Of a stretch of DNA of 64,000 bases, positions 24,381-34,232 are shown piece by piece. The stretch is from NCBI GenBank assembly GCA_947846985.1, contig CANTUZ010000001.1, positions 31,892,727 to 31,956,726 of the forward strand, in the 5' to 3' direction. The notes beneath the pieces are model-generated. The model was not told the DNA's origin, did no database searches, and worked only from the letters and a program-made list of their open reading frames with translations. Each line of letters opens with the position of its first letter. Position 1 is the first letter of the stretch. The DNA is from Fratercula arctica. Taxonomy: Eukaryota > Chordata > Aves > Charadriiformes > Alcidae. Both the position numbers and the translations under genes were made by a program.

Positions 24381-24665
24381 GTGGGTTCCACAGAGCTGCA
24401 TTTCAATAATTATCTCACCAATGCTCCACACTGCTTGAAAACAACTACACATGGTTTAGAAATACATTTTCTCTTTCCTCATGATGCAAATCAAGTGTAT
24501 GTGCACTTATATGGCCCAAATGAGAGAAGGATTGTATTTTGCATGGGGATATTTGACTTACAGCTATCACCAAGACGCTTGCAAATAGTGGCTGGCTCTA
24601 CCCACAGCTATTTCAGGTATACAGTTGTCATTTACTGGTTTTGTTTAAATGAGCCTCTCATATAG
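24381..24665 (+). other. Unexplained 94-codon open frame inside an LRRC63 intron
   Basis: The frame starts a few bases after an acceptor-like TTTTCTACAG and is rich in His, Tyr and Phe (for example LHFNNYLTNAPHCLK). I recognise no family. It lies on the strand opposite LRRC63, between its last two exons. It is probably a chance frame. Confidence 0.15.
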
Positions 24666-24774
24666 GACAGGATTAAGAAGGGTGCAGTGAATCTTCCCGA
24701 TGTATTCACTGACACAATTAATATCTAAGTATGGTCCACAGCATCTGTGGTTTTATTTTATGTTGCTTATATAC

Positions 24775-24844
24775 CCGAGGTTCTTGATGTCATTAGGAAT
24801 AAAGCTAGTATCATTATAGACATAGTCCAGATACCAGATATCTT
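24775..24844 (-). CDS. LRRC63: LRRC63-like LRR exon (middle)
   Basis: The minus strand has acceptor TTTTCATTAG before 24844 and donor GTATAT after 24775. The 70-nt exon encodes DIWYLDYVYNDTSFIPNDIK, then Asn-Leu and GG of a split Gly codon. The pattern L-x-x-x-Y-N-x-x-S-F-I-P-x-D-I-x-x-L is a canonical LRR. It continues exactly into the last exon to read NLGKLKCLNI, which strongly supports both exons. The exon is too short to stand out as an open frame. Confidence 0.68.
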
Positions 24845-24907
24845 CTAATGAAAACAACCTACAATAAAAGAAAACAGAGTGATGAAGTAGAAACAGAAAT
24901 AACAGAA

Positions 24908-24975
24908 AATCATGGAGTCAGAATAATTCAGGCTAAAGGGAACCTCTGGAGGTTACCTAGTCCGACCCTACAGCT
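24908..24975 (-). mobile_element. Old CR1 3' tail fragment
   Basis: The segment reading AATCATGGAGTCAGAATAATTCAGGCTAAAGGGAACCTCTGGAGG...CTAGTCCGACC is a diverged minus-strand CR1 end. Only the terminal ~70 bp remain recognisable. Confidence 0.7.
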
Positions 24976-25281
24976 TAGACCATTCCTAAGTGCTGCACAG
25001 TGTGTAGGCCCCATTTTTTTTTACCTAGAATGAAAAAGTAGGATTGCTTAGTCTCTTTTCAGCATTCAAAACTATGTTTCAGCTCTTACATGAGCTGAGA
25101 TGACCTCTAGAGGTATTCTCTGCACTCAGTGTGGATGTTGAGATGGGTGCCTCAATTAAATATCTAAAGCCAGGGGATGAAGGTGGGTCTTAGCATTGCA
25201 AAACACTCTGTAAAGGGACAAATGTTTCTGTACACTAGAAGCTCCACTGGACAGTTGTATTTTAATCACAGAAGTATACAA

Positions 25282-28125
25282 GCATAGAATCATAGAATAG
25301 TTTGGGTTGGAAGGGATCTTTAAAGGTCATCTAGTCCAACCACCCTGCAATGAGCATGGACATCTTCAACTAGATCAAGTTGCTCAGGGTCCCTTCCAAC
25401 TTGACCTTGAATGTTTCCAGGGATGGGGCATCTACCACCTCTCTGGGCAACCTGTGCCAGTGTCTCACCACCCTTACTGTAAAACATTTCTTCCTTATAT
25501 CTAGTCTAAATCTATCCTCTTCTAGTTTACTGCTTGTCCTATTGCAATAGGCCCCGCTAAAATGTTTGTCCCTATTTTTCCTGTAGGTCCCCTTTAAGTA
25601 CTGAAAGGCCGCAATAAGGTCTTTCCGGAGCCTTCTCTTCTCCAGGCTGAACAACCCCAACTCTCTCAGACTGTCCTCATAGCACAGGTGCTCCAGCCCT
25701 CTGATCACTTTTGTGACCCTCCTCTGGACCTGCTCCAACAGATCCATGTCTTTCCTGTGCTGAAGGCTCCAGAGGTGGACGCAGTACTCCAGGTGGGGTC
25801 TCACTCTAGTGAGAGTGTCTGCTCTCCCCGCAGAGTAGCAGGGCAGAATCACCTCCCTCGACCTGCTGGCCACACTTCTTTTAATGCAGCCCAGGATACG
25901 GTTGGCCTTCTGGACTGCAAGCATACATTGTCGGCTCACGTCCAGCTTTTCATCCACCAGTACCCCCAAGTCCTTCTTGGCAGGGCTGCTCTCAATCCCT
26001 TCATTCCCAGCCTCTATTGATACTGGGGGTTGCTCCACCCCAGGTGCAGGACCCTGCACTTGACCTTGTTGAACCTCATGAGGTTCACACAGGCCCACTT
26101 CTCAAGCTTGTCCAGGTCCCTCTGGATGGCATCGCATCCCTCAGGCGTGTCAACTGCACCACCAGCTAACCATTGTCCGCAAACTTGCTGAGGGTGCGCT
26201 CGATCCCACTGCTCGTGTCATTGATGAAGATATTGAACAGTACTGGTCGCAATATGGACTCCTGAAGGACACCACTTGTCACCAGTCTCCATCTGGACAT
26301 TGAGCTATTGACCACTACCCTCTGGATGTGACCATCCAACCAATTCCTTATCCACCAAACAGTCCATCCATCAAATCCATCTCCAATTTAGAGAGAAGGA
26401 TGTTGTGAGGCACCGTGTCAAAGGCCTTACAGAAGTCCAGATAGATGACACCCACAGCTCTTCCCTTGTCCACTGATGTAGTCACTCCACCATAGAAGGC
26501 CACTAGGTTGTTCAGGCAGGACTTGCCCTTGGTGAAGCCATGCTGGCTGTCTCAAATCACCTCCCTGTCCTCCATGTGCCTTAGCACATAGAACAAGGAG
26601 GATCTGTTCCATGATCTTCCCAGGCACAGAGGTGAGGCTGACAAGGCAGTGGTTTCCAGAGTCCTCCTTTTTAGCCTTTTTAAAAATGGGTGCAATTTTT
26701 CCCTTTTTCCAGTCACCAGGGACTTCACCTGACTGCCATGACTTTTCAAATATCATGGCGAGTGGCTTGGCAATAACATCAGCCAATTCCCTCAGGACTC
26801 TGGGATGCATCTCATCAGGTCCATAGACTTGTGTATGATCAGGTTTCTCAGGTGGTCACGAAACCGATCTTCTCTTACAGCGGAAGGGACTTTGCTCCCC
26901 CAGTCCCTGCCTTGCAGTCCATCCATTTGAGAGGTATGGGGAGAGAGGTTGCCAGTGAAGACTGAGGCAAAAAATTTGCTGAGTACCTCAGCCTTCTCCT
27001 CATCCATTACTACCAGTTTGCCAGTCTTGCTTAACGGGGGGAGTAAGCTTTCTTTGACCTTCCTTTTCTGGCTGACGTACCCATAAAAGCCCTTCTTATT
27101 ATTCTTTGCATCCCTTGCCAAGTTCAGCTCCAGCTGCGCCTTGGCCTTCCTGACCCCATCTCTACACAACTGGGCAGCGTCCTTGTACTCTTCCCAGGAT
27201 ACTTGTCCTTGCCTCCACTGCCTGTGCATCTCTTTCTTGCCCTTTGGTTTGACCAGCAGGTCTCGATTCAGCCATGCTGGTCTCTTGCCCTCCTTTCCTG
27301 ATTTCTTACACCTGGGGACTGAGAGCTCCTGCGCTCTAAGGAAAGTGTCCTTAAAGATCTGCCAGCTCTGTTCTGCTCCCTTGTCCCTGAGGGCAGTTTC
27401 CCAGGGGGTCCTATTGACTAACTCCTTGAACTGCTGGAAGTTTGCTTTCCTAAAATTCAGAGTCCTGACTTTACTCTTCGCCTGCCCCATATCCCTCAGG
27501 ACTTGACCAGTGCATGATCACTGCAGCTCAGGCTGCCTCCAATCTTGATGTCACCAATTAGCTCACTTGCATTGGTGACCTCTGGTGGAGCTGTCTATTA
27601 CCTGGCTTAAGAGGCACTCCAGGAGTTTCCCGGATTGCCTACATCTCACCGTGCTACTTTTCCAGCAGATGTTGGGGTGGTTGAAGTCCCCCAGCAGGAC
27701 GACAGCCTGTGAGTGTGATGCCTCCTGTAGCTGGAGTAAGAAGGCTTCGTCAGTAGGCTCCCCTTGATTGGCGGCCTGTAGTAGACACCAACTACAAGGT
27801 TCCCTTTGTTGCTTCGGTCTCTAATTCTTACCCATAAGCTTTCAACCTGCTCTTCACACTCTTATCCATTTCTTGATGTAGAGGGCAATGCCTCTGCCCC
27901 TCCTTCCTGACCTGTCCCTTCTGTAGCCGTAGCCTTTGTCTATAGCTACTGATAGCTGCACTCCAGTCATAGGATTCATCCCACCAGGTTTCAGCAGTGG
28001 CAACTAGGTCGTAGCTTTCTAGCAGCACGGTGGCTTCCAGCTCCTCCTGTTTGTTGACAATGCTGCATGCATTGGTGTAGAGGCACTTCAGCTGGGCTGT
28101 CGGCCGTGTCACCTTCTCAGAGGAA
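25282..28125 (-). mobile_element. CR1 LINE, most of ORF2 (endonuclease and reverse transcriptase), inactive
   Basis: A 2.84-kb minus-strand CR1. Endonuclease start at 28112 (LKCLYTNACSIVNKQEELEA, then TAETWWDESYDW). The linker and RT N-terminus occupy 27490-26792 (WLNRDLLVKPKGKK, AEVLSKFFASVFTGNLSPH). RT fingers at 26810-26427 ([40 protein letters not shown]). RT C-terminus at 26098-25370 ([55 protein letters not shown]). The tail at 25282-25345 has TTGGGTTGGAAGGGATCTTTAAAGG. The catalytic motif reads FADN instead of FADD (26183-26172) and is followed by a stop (26168-26166), and there are several frameshifts. It sits in an LRRC63 intron, in the same orientation as that gene. Confidence 0.96.
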
Positions 28126-28626
28126 CATACCTTAATTCCTGTTACCCTTAATTCCTGGTCTTACCCTCTTGGCTCCTATTACCTCAAGAGCCCCTGGCTT
28201 ACCTCCATTAGACTCCAAGTATGCTGCAGTGTAGTCAGCATGTCTCAGAGCAATGTATTGACTAAGTTTTAAAATGCTACCTATTTTTACTGCTACACAA
28301 AGGCAGACAGCAGAGCTAAGAATGGAAGCCACAAGACCATTCTTTCTCAAAATGTTTTCAGCTGGAGTGTCTGTTTCCTGAAAATGAGACACAGCTGGCT
28401 AATACATTCATGTAGTGAAGATTAAATATAGCAAGGTATTTTAGCAAGCATTACAATTAACTTTCAGTACTTCTGTCTTCTACTACTGTGAGAAAGTCTT
28501 TTTTGTTTGGGTTAACTGCATGGCTAGAATGGAAATTAGTGAATTACTATAACATAGGTCAAGATAGAAATCCTTGTTTGCGCTCATAAATGCTGCAATC
28601 CTCTCCGTTAATAAAAAATATTGTAC
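28126..28626. other. LRRC63 intronic sequence beside the CR1 copy
   Basis: An 86-codon minus-strand frame (28392-28132) begins after TTTTCAG but shows no LRR or other motif. Otherwise nothing recognised. Confidence 0.4.
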
Positions 28627-28777
28627 CCAGATGGAAGATGTGATAGGATTGAAGGAAACTGCAAATTGAAGGAAACTGTAAATTTCTTCAGTAACTTCAC
28701 TTTGTGAATGCCATTAGGGATTTCTCTGATGGGGTTGTTCCAGCGCACCAGGACTTTAAGGCTTTAATATTAAACAC
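28627..28777 (-). CDS. LRRC63: LRRC63-like LRR exon (frameshifted)
   Basis: An excellent acceptor (pyrimidine-rich, ending CCCTCCTCAG) precedes 28777. The exon begins VFNIKALK in phase 0, then must lose one frame step near 28754/28753 to read LVRWNNPIREIPNGIHKVKL and KKFTVSFN, a perfect pair of LRR units. Reading without the shift hits a stop soon after. Farther on, the motif CAGTTTCCTTCAAT occurs twice with a 17-bp period. A GTACAA donor follows 28627. The exon ends in phase 2, whereas the next exon expects phase 1, a further sign of damage. Confidence 0.62.
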
Positions 28778-29018
28778 CTGAGGAGGGAAGGGGACAGCGA
28801 GTGGAAAAAACAATGGCTGTCCATCACAAAGCATGTTACGGTTCTGTTATAAGTATTCTGTATTTCTAGTATCAGTAACCTATGCTGGAAGAAGAACTGA
28901 GAAATAAATATTGTAAGATTAGCTAGTACAAGTACTGTATACACAGATATAGCTAACTACTGTAAGCGTTACTGCAGATCCAGTGTGAGATGCAATTGCC
29001 AGTCACTTCCTGTATCAC

Positions 29019-29426
29019 TTAACAACACTGCGACTGGGAACTGCAAAGCAGAGCTGCTAGTGCCGCTGGGTGTAAAGACTGTCCAGCGTTTCCCTTTATA
29101 AGCCTTAGTTTTGTTCCTGGTGTTGCATCCTCACTTTCTGAGATTAAATTCTCCATTTCTATAATGTCTGCTTGAAGAATGTTGTTGCTAAAATCATACA
29201 AAAGGAAATCAGAAAAATATTTTGCTTGGTCAGCATTTAAAAAAGACCCCCAAAAACCCAACCTGATAATATTACCTTCTTTTGAAAAAGCAGTGTTTTT
29301 CAAATCATGGATCAAAACCACAAAAGGCATAGTGAAAGTTTTTAAAAGAGGGGTTTGACCATTATGAGCGCCTTCATTTAAATTACTCATCTGACTTTTT
29401 AAAGTCTTATACAGTTGGCTGCACAC
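29019..29426 (-). other. Open frame in the LRRC63 region, possible exon piece (uncertain)
   Basis: A 135-codon minus-strand frame lies just upstream of the LRR exons. An internal acceptor-like site (CCTTTTGTATGATTTTAG) is followed by NNILQADIIEMENLISESED. It has no LRR pattern. It may be an exon part or a chance frame, and I cannot decide. Confidence 0.2.
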
Positions 29427-29564
29427 AGATGGTGAGTCAGAAAGGCAGGGAGGGAGAGGATCACATTTTAGAAAAGTTTGAAAAATACTGTTTTATCTCC
29501 TTAGCTCAAGAGCCCTGTGCTCCTGAGGGAGACATCTGAAGGTCTAAACTGGTGCTGCTCTGAG

Positions 29565-29720
29565 TGGGGGTTTGGACTAGAGGACCTTAGAGATATATGT
29601 ATCTGCTTAGAGATATAGTTTAGATTAGTGATGGTTTTTGTCAGAGTTAGGTTGATGGTTGGACTAGATGATCGGAAAGCTCCCTTCCAACCTAGGCAAT
29701 CCTCTGACTCTATGACCTCC
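29565..29720 (+). mobile_element. CR1 3' tail fragment(s)
   Basis: The sequence TTGATGGTTGGACTAGATGATCGGAAAGCTCCCTTCCAACCTAGGCAAT...CTGACTCTATGA is a plus-strand CR1 3' end. A shorter, more degraded GGTTTGGACTAGAGGACCTT just upstream suggests a second, older tail. Confidence 0.8.
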
Positions 29721-29847
29721 AGAGCTCCCTTCCAGCCTGCATCTACAACTGTAAGTTGTCCAAGGACAGCCTTTGCAAGGCATAGACACAGCCCTGGGCC
29801 TGAACAGGGCAGAGACCATGGAATGGTGGAGCTACCACTGTATCAGG

Positions 29848-29978
29848 TAGCATGGCAGTGTGTGTGCTGTCGTGGGCAGTGCTTTCAAAAACGAAGAGTA
29901 GGGAAATGTCCACAGTGCCCTAAGATGAACACATCTGCTGGAATTTGCTCAAAGTGCAAGGGTTTGCAATGTGTATAG
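29848..29978 (+). other. Cys-rich open frame following a CR1 tail
   Basis: The frame encodes WQCVCCRGQCFQKRRVGKCP, then QCPKM and GICSKCKGLQCV before a stop. C-x-C, C-x2-C and C-x2-C pairs give a zinc-ribbon look. I recognise no family. See the related-looking segment at 44018-44230 on the other strand. Confidence 0.15.
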
Positions 29979-32900
29979 TCTACATGTGTTCACTAAAGCT
30001 CTTCTAGATTTTAGTAGCTACTCATTCCTAGTAATTTTGTTCACATTAAGCCTGCTCTAATTTAGGTTTTCCCAGTAACTGCAGGATTTTAGCTGTTGCA
30101 GATCACTTCTGGATACCTTAAGTGAGTCAGGCAGACTGAGACCACTGGGAATCGTAGCTAGGGGTTGCTCAGTTCTGGGGGATGATGGTGGATAAGGGAC
30201 AGGAACACTGTGTGAGCAAACAGGACCCTGGGAGGGCAGCCATGAAGACTTCTCTGATTCTTCCCATGATTCTTACTAAATTCCAAATAACAAAAAAGGA
30301 AAACAAGTTGGATATTGTAAATTATTATTTTTTATTTCATTTAAGTATCTGTGCTGTGCCATTTGCTTCACTGATCCTTGAAAGTTATTTTTTATATCTA
30401 AACCATAAAATTTCAGCTTTACGTCATTTTAGTGAAGTCATGGAAAATAAGCAGCACATACCTTTGTAGGAAAGAAGAGTAAATTATTGAATCACAAGTT
30501 AAGGTAGACCAAGGTATCCTTTAAAGGGGTCAGGTCTGGAAGTTGAAACAAAAAGTAGGCCTAAAAGATACATAAAAAAATGGATCAGCTGCATAAAGAA
30601 ACCTCTCAGCCTTTTCATTTAAATGCAAAAAAGTAACATCCTTAAGAACAATTCCTCAGGGTTCACAGACTTATCATGAAACAAAGCCAGAAATACAGAG
30701 TTTGATGTCCCTGTGTGTGGCGTCAGTTTAGGCAGTGCCAAAGATATGCCTGAAGGCCATATTAGCATCTCAAAGCCTAGCCCACCTTGCCCCTTGCCCC
30801 AAAATCCTTTACTGTCATTCCTACTCCCTTCCATCAAATCCAAATAACCTGTTCTCTTTTTTCAAAGGTGGACACAGTCCAGAACTGGACTTTTCTGCTA
30901 AATTTACCCACTCAAGGAGCAATCCCCGGCCACAGCTCGTGTGATACAGTGGCATATGTGCACACTGACTGCTCACCTGCATGAGAGCAGACTGCACCGA
31001 CACTGCATAGCACTGGGCCATGAGTGTCCTCTCTGCTTTCATACGTAATTATTATTTTGCAAGGTTTGTTGGGTTTTTTGTGTGGGTTTTTTTTTTTTTC
31101 TTTTTCTTTTTGAGATTACAGATTTGGAAATAAAGTGGGGACACTTCTTGAAGCCCACCATACAGGTGTCGTTGTAGTGTGTATAATAGCATACAGGAGG
31201 GTAGAGGCTGACAAGCCCTAAAGCATTCAATTAATATTGAAGAGAGGGACAAAACATGTGCAATTTTGTCCATGCTGCTTACTAAGTTGGGCCCCTGCGA
31301 TGAAGCAGCCACAGCACTACAGCAGGGTTTTGTTGTAGAGGAAGCTGTTTGCTCACACCAAGAAAAACGGGATGAATGAACATTTTTGCAATGTAGATGA
31401 TCAGGGAACCAACACGTAACAGATCACAGACACTGACACACAAGCTCTACACCCGCAATCATTGAGAGCAGCAAGGTCTTCTCTTATCAGTGCTCTGGTC
31501 CAGGCTGCTTTCCTAATTGTGCGATAAGTGGCCCAGTTCTGTGGCTGCCTCTAAGCTCTGTCATTTTTGGCTTGCATTCTCTTTTTATCCCACCCTCCCA
31601 TGTTGTTCAAACTGTGTTAGACTTCCCTTTTTAACCTGCCTAGTGCATACGGGATATACTAGCTCAGGCAGCCTAGTCAAGTTCTGGACTATACTTATCC
31701 TCTAGAGAGGATCCAAACCATCCAAAGGCGTAATCCAAACCACCTCCAGAGCCCAGGTGGTGAAACTCTTTTTAATTTTCTTTCTCATTTATTAAACTCT
31801 TTCTTTCATTTCTAACCTAGGAAACTTTATACATACTCTGCTAGAACACTGCTTGTGCATTATTATGGCTCCTCTGGAAAGTATACAGTTATTGTTACAC
31901 ACACCGCACATAGACGCTGAGATAATATTTAACTAGTGTCGCATATAATCTCAAATACACATTACTATATATAATCTAGCATCTAGTTCCTCATATGCCA
32001 GACTTGGCTTATGACAAATACACAGTAAAGTATATTTACATAACATGCACCACCTACTAAATTGCCTGCAGTCATATAAAATCTAAATCTAAGGGCTACA
32101 ATACAATACGATAAATTCTAAGTTATAATAAATAGGTACATGAATGATTATTATCATGAAGCAGGATTTATGTACTGCACCGGAGTTCAGAATTTTCTTA
32201 GATTCCGGGAATATTTTTGCAAGAAAAACAATGCTTCAGTGCTAAGTATTTCCCAGGGTAGTAGTAAATGACTGTAGTCAAAGAGCATCATCTATATTTC
32301 ATTAAAATTAAAAACCAAAATGAAAATTCTTCTGGATGTAAACAAAAATCTACAAAATGCGGTTATAAAGATGAAAAATATTTCCAGCAAAAATGAAAAT
32401 CCATTGCAGATGTTCTCATTGGTATTTGTGAAACATTCAAGAGATGTAGTATGAAGAAGACAGTCTTAGATACTTGAAGGATTTTGTCATGGAGGTCAAA
32501 TTTGTTATGCCGATGAATTGTTTCAAACTGTGTAATTCATGAACAACAGATAAGAGCTCTCAAGTATCTGTTCCTCATATGAACATAGTTCACTAATTTG
32601 GCAAACAGCTGCAACAATTCCTTCTGATTTTAAATAACTGCTTTTGAGGATTTAGAAGCAAAACCAGAAGCACTTTGTCTTGTAAGCACGATGATAACCC
32701 TGAGAAGAAATATCTTGACAAAACATTTACTGAGCTGTGTAAATTGTGGTGACTCTGCTTCACGTGCAAGCCCTTCCCTTTTTCAATTCACAGCACTTCT
32801 GTTTCTAGGAGTATCATCTGAAGCAGGAGCTGAACCCTGGAAATTTATCCTGTTTTGGCTTAAGTGGGATGATGGCATTGGTATTCCTTGGTGGGCCTAG

Positions 32901-33174
32901 ACAGGAGGCTGGCAGGCAGTGCCTCTGGAGAAGGGGTGCATCTCTGGCCTTCCTCCCCTCTCCAGAGAGCGCTCTGGAAGCTGCAGCTCCTGGGCCCTTT
33001 GTCCAAGGGGGAGTTTGGCTATTCGGTCACATCCCCCATTCCGATGGATAGCTGTCTTGGACTCCTCAAGGACAAGACAGTTGACTGGATGCTTTGGTTC
33101 TAATCTGCTGATGGGATCATAAAATCTTAAAAGCAGGGCAAATTTAGGGTGGTGTTTCTCTAACAACAACAAAC
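29979..33174. other. Large AT-rich intronic stretch of the minus-strand gene
   Basis: No repeat tail is recognised until 33175. Minus-strand frames near 30280-30440 and 32440-32640 are weakly coding-like but lack firm splice sites, and I could not assign exons. A poly-T run lies near 31088. Confidence 0.4.
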
Positions 33175-34232
33175 TATGGCTGCTCCTGGCTTGGACAGGA
33201 GTTCTCTTCACTGAGTAAAAAACTGGCTGGATGGCCTGGCCCAAAGAGTAAAATCCAGTTGGTGGCTGGTCACAAGTGGTGTTCCCCAGGGCTGAGTATT
33301 GGGGTCGGTTCTGTTTAATATCTTTATCAATGACCTGGACAAAGGGATTGAGTGCACCCTCAGTAAGTTTGCAGATGACACCAGGTTGGGTGGGAGTTTC
33401 GACCTGCTTGAGGGTAGGAAGGGATCAGGACAGGCTGGATTGATGGGCCAAGGGCAATGGTATGAGGTTCAACAAGGCCAAGTGCCAGGTCCTGTACTTG
33501 GGTCACAACAACCCCATGCAGCGCTACAGGCTTGAGGAAGTGGCTGGAGGGCTGCCTGGCAGAAAAGGACCTGGGGGTGTTGGTCTGAATATGAGCCAGC
33601 AGTGTGCCCAGGTGGCCAAGGCGGCCAATACCATTCTGGCCTGTATGAAAAATAGCATGGCCAGCAGGACTAGGGAAGTGATTGTCCCCCTGTACTCAGC
33701 ACTGGTGAGGCTGCACCTCGAATACTGTGTTCAGTTTTGGGCCTCTCACTACAAGAAAGACATTGAGATTCTGGAGTGAGTCCAGAGAAGGGCAATGAAG
33801 CTGGTGAGGGGTCTGGAGCACAAGTCTCATGCGGAGCGGCTGAGGGAACTGGGGCTGGTTAGTCTGGAGAAAAGGAGGCTGAGGGGAGACCTTATCGCTC
33901 TCTGCAACTACCTGAAAGGAGGCTGTAGAGAGGTGGGGGTTGGTCTCTTCTCCCAGGTAACAAGCAATAGGATGAGAGGAAACAGCCTCAAGTTGCACCA
34001 GGTGGGGTTTAGATTGGACATTAGGAAAATTTCTTCCCTGAAAGGGTTGTCAAGCACTGGAACAGGCTGCCCAGGGAAGTGGTTGAATCACCATCCCTGG
34101 AGGTATTTAAAAGATGTGTAGATGTAGTGCTTATGGACATGGTTTAGTGGTGGGCTTGGCAGCGTTATGTTTACAGTTGGACTCGATGATCTTCAAGGTC
34201 TTTTCCAACCTATATGCTTCTATGATTCTATG
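33175..34232 (+). mobile_element. CR1 LINE, 3' third with catalytic FADD preserved
   Basis: A plus-strand CR1. RT motif B/C region ([20 protein letters not shown], then [11 protein letters not shown]) with the FADD catalytic box intact at 33368-33379. Motifs [40 protein letters not shown] and [19 protein letters not shown] follow in shifted frames. The 3' end reads GGACTCGATGATCTTCAAGG-TTTTCCAACC plus TTCTATGATTCTATG. Frameshifts split it into three frames (33299-33535, 33462-33779, 33795-34121). It is 5'-truncated and inactive. Confidence 0.95.

Noticed and set aside
30280..30450. Minus-strand peptide with Asn-rich, LRR-like look (GLDIKNNF, then LNEIKNNNLQYP)
   Set aside because: The leucine spacing is off by one position, the sequence is very AT-rich and no convincing acceptor or donor borders it.
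32440..32640. Minus-strand frames resembling helical coding sequence (KELLQLFAKL; ELHSLKQF)
   Set aside because: Three phases are each partly open, none has a good pair of splice sites, and no family is recognised.
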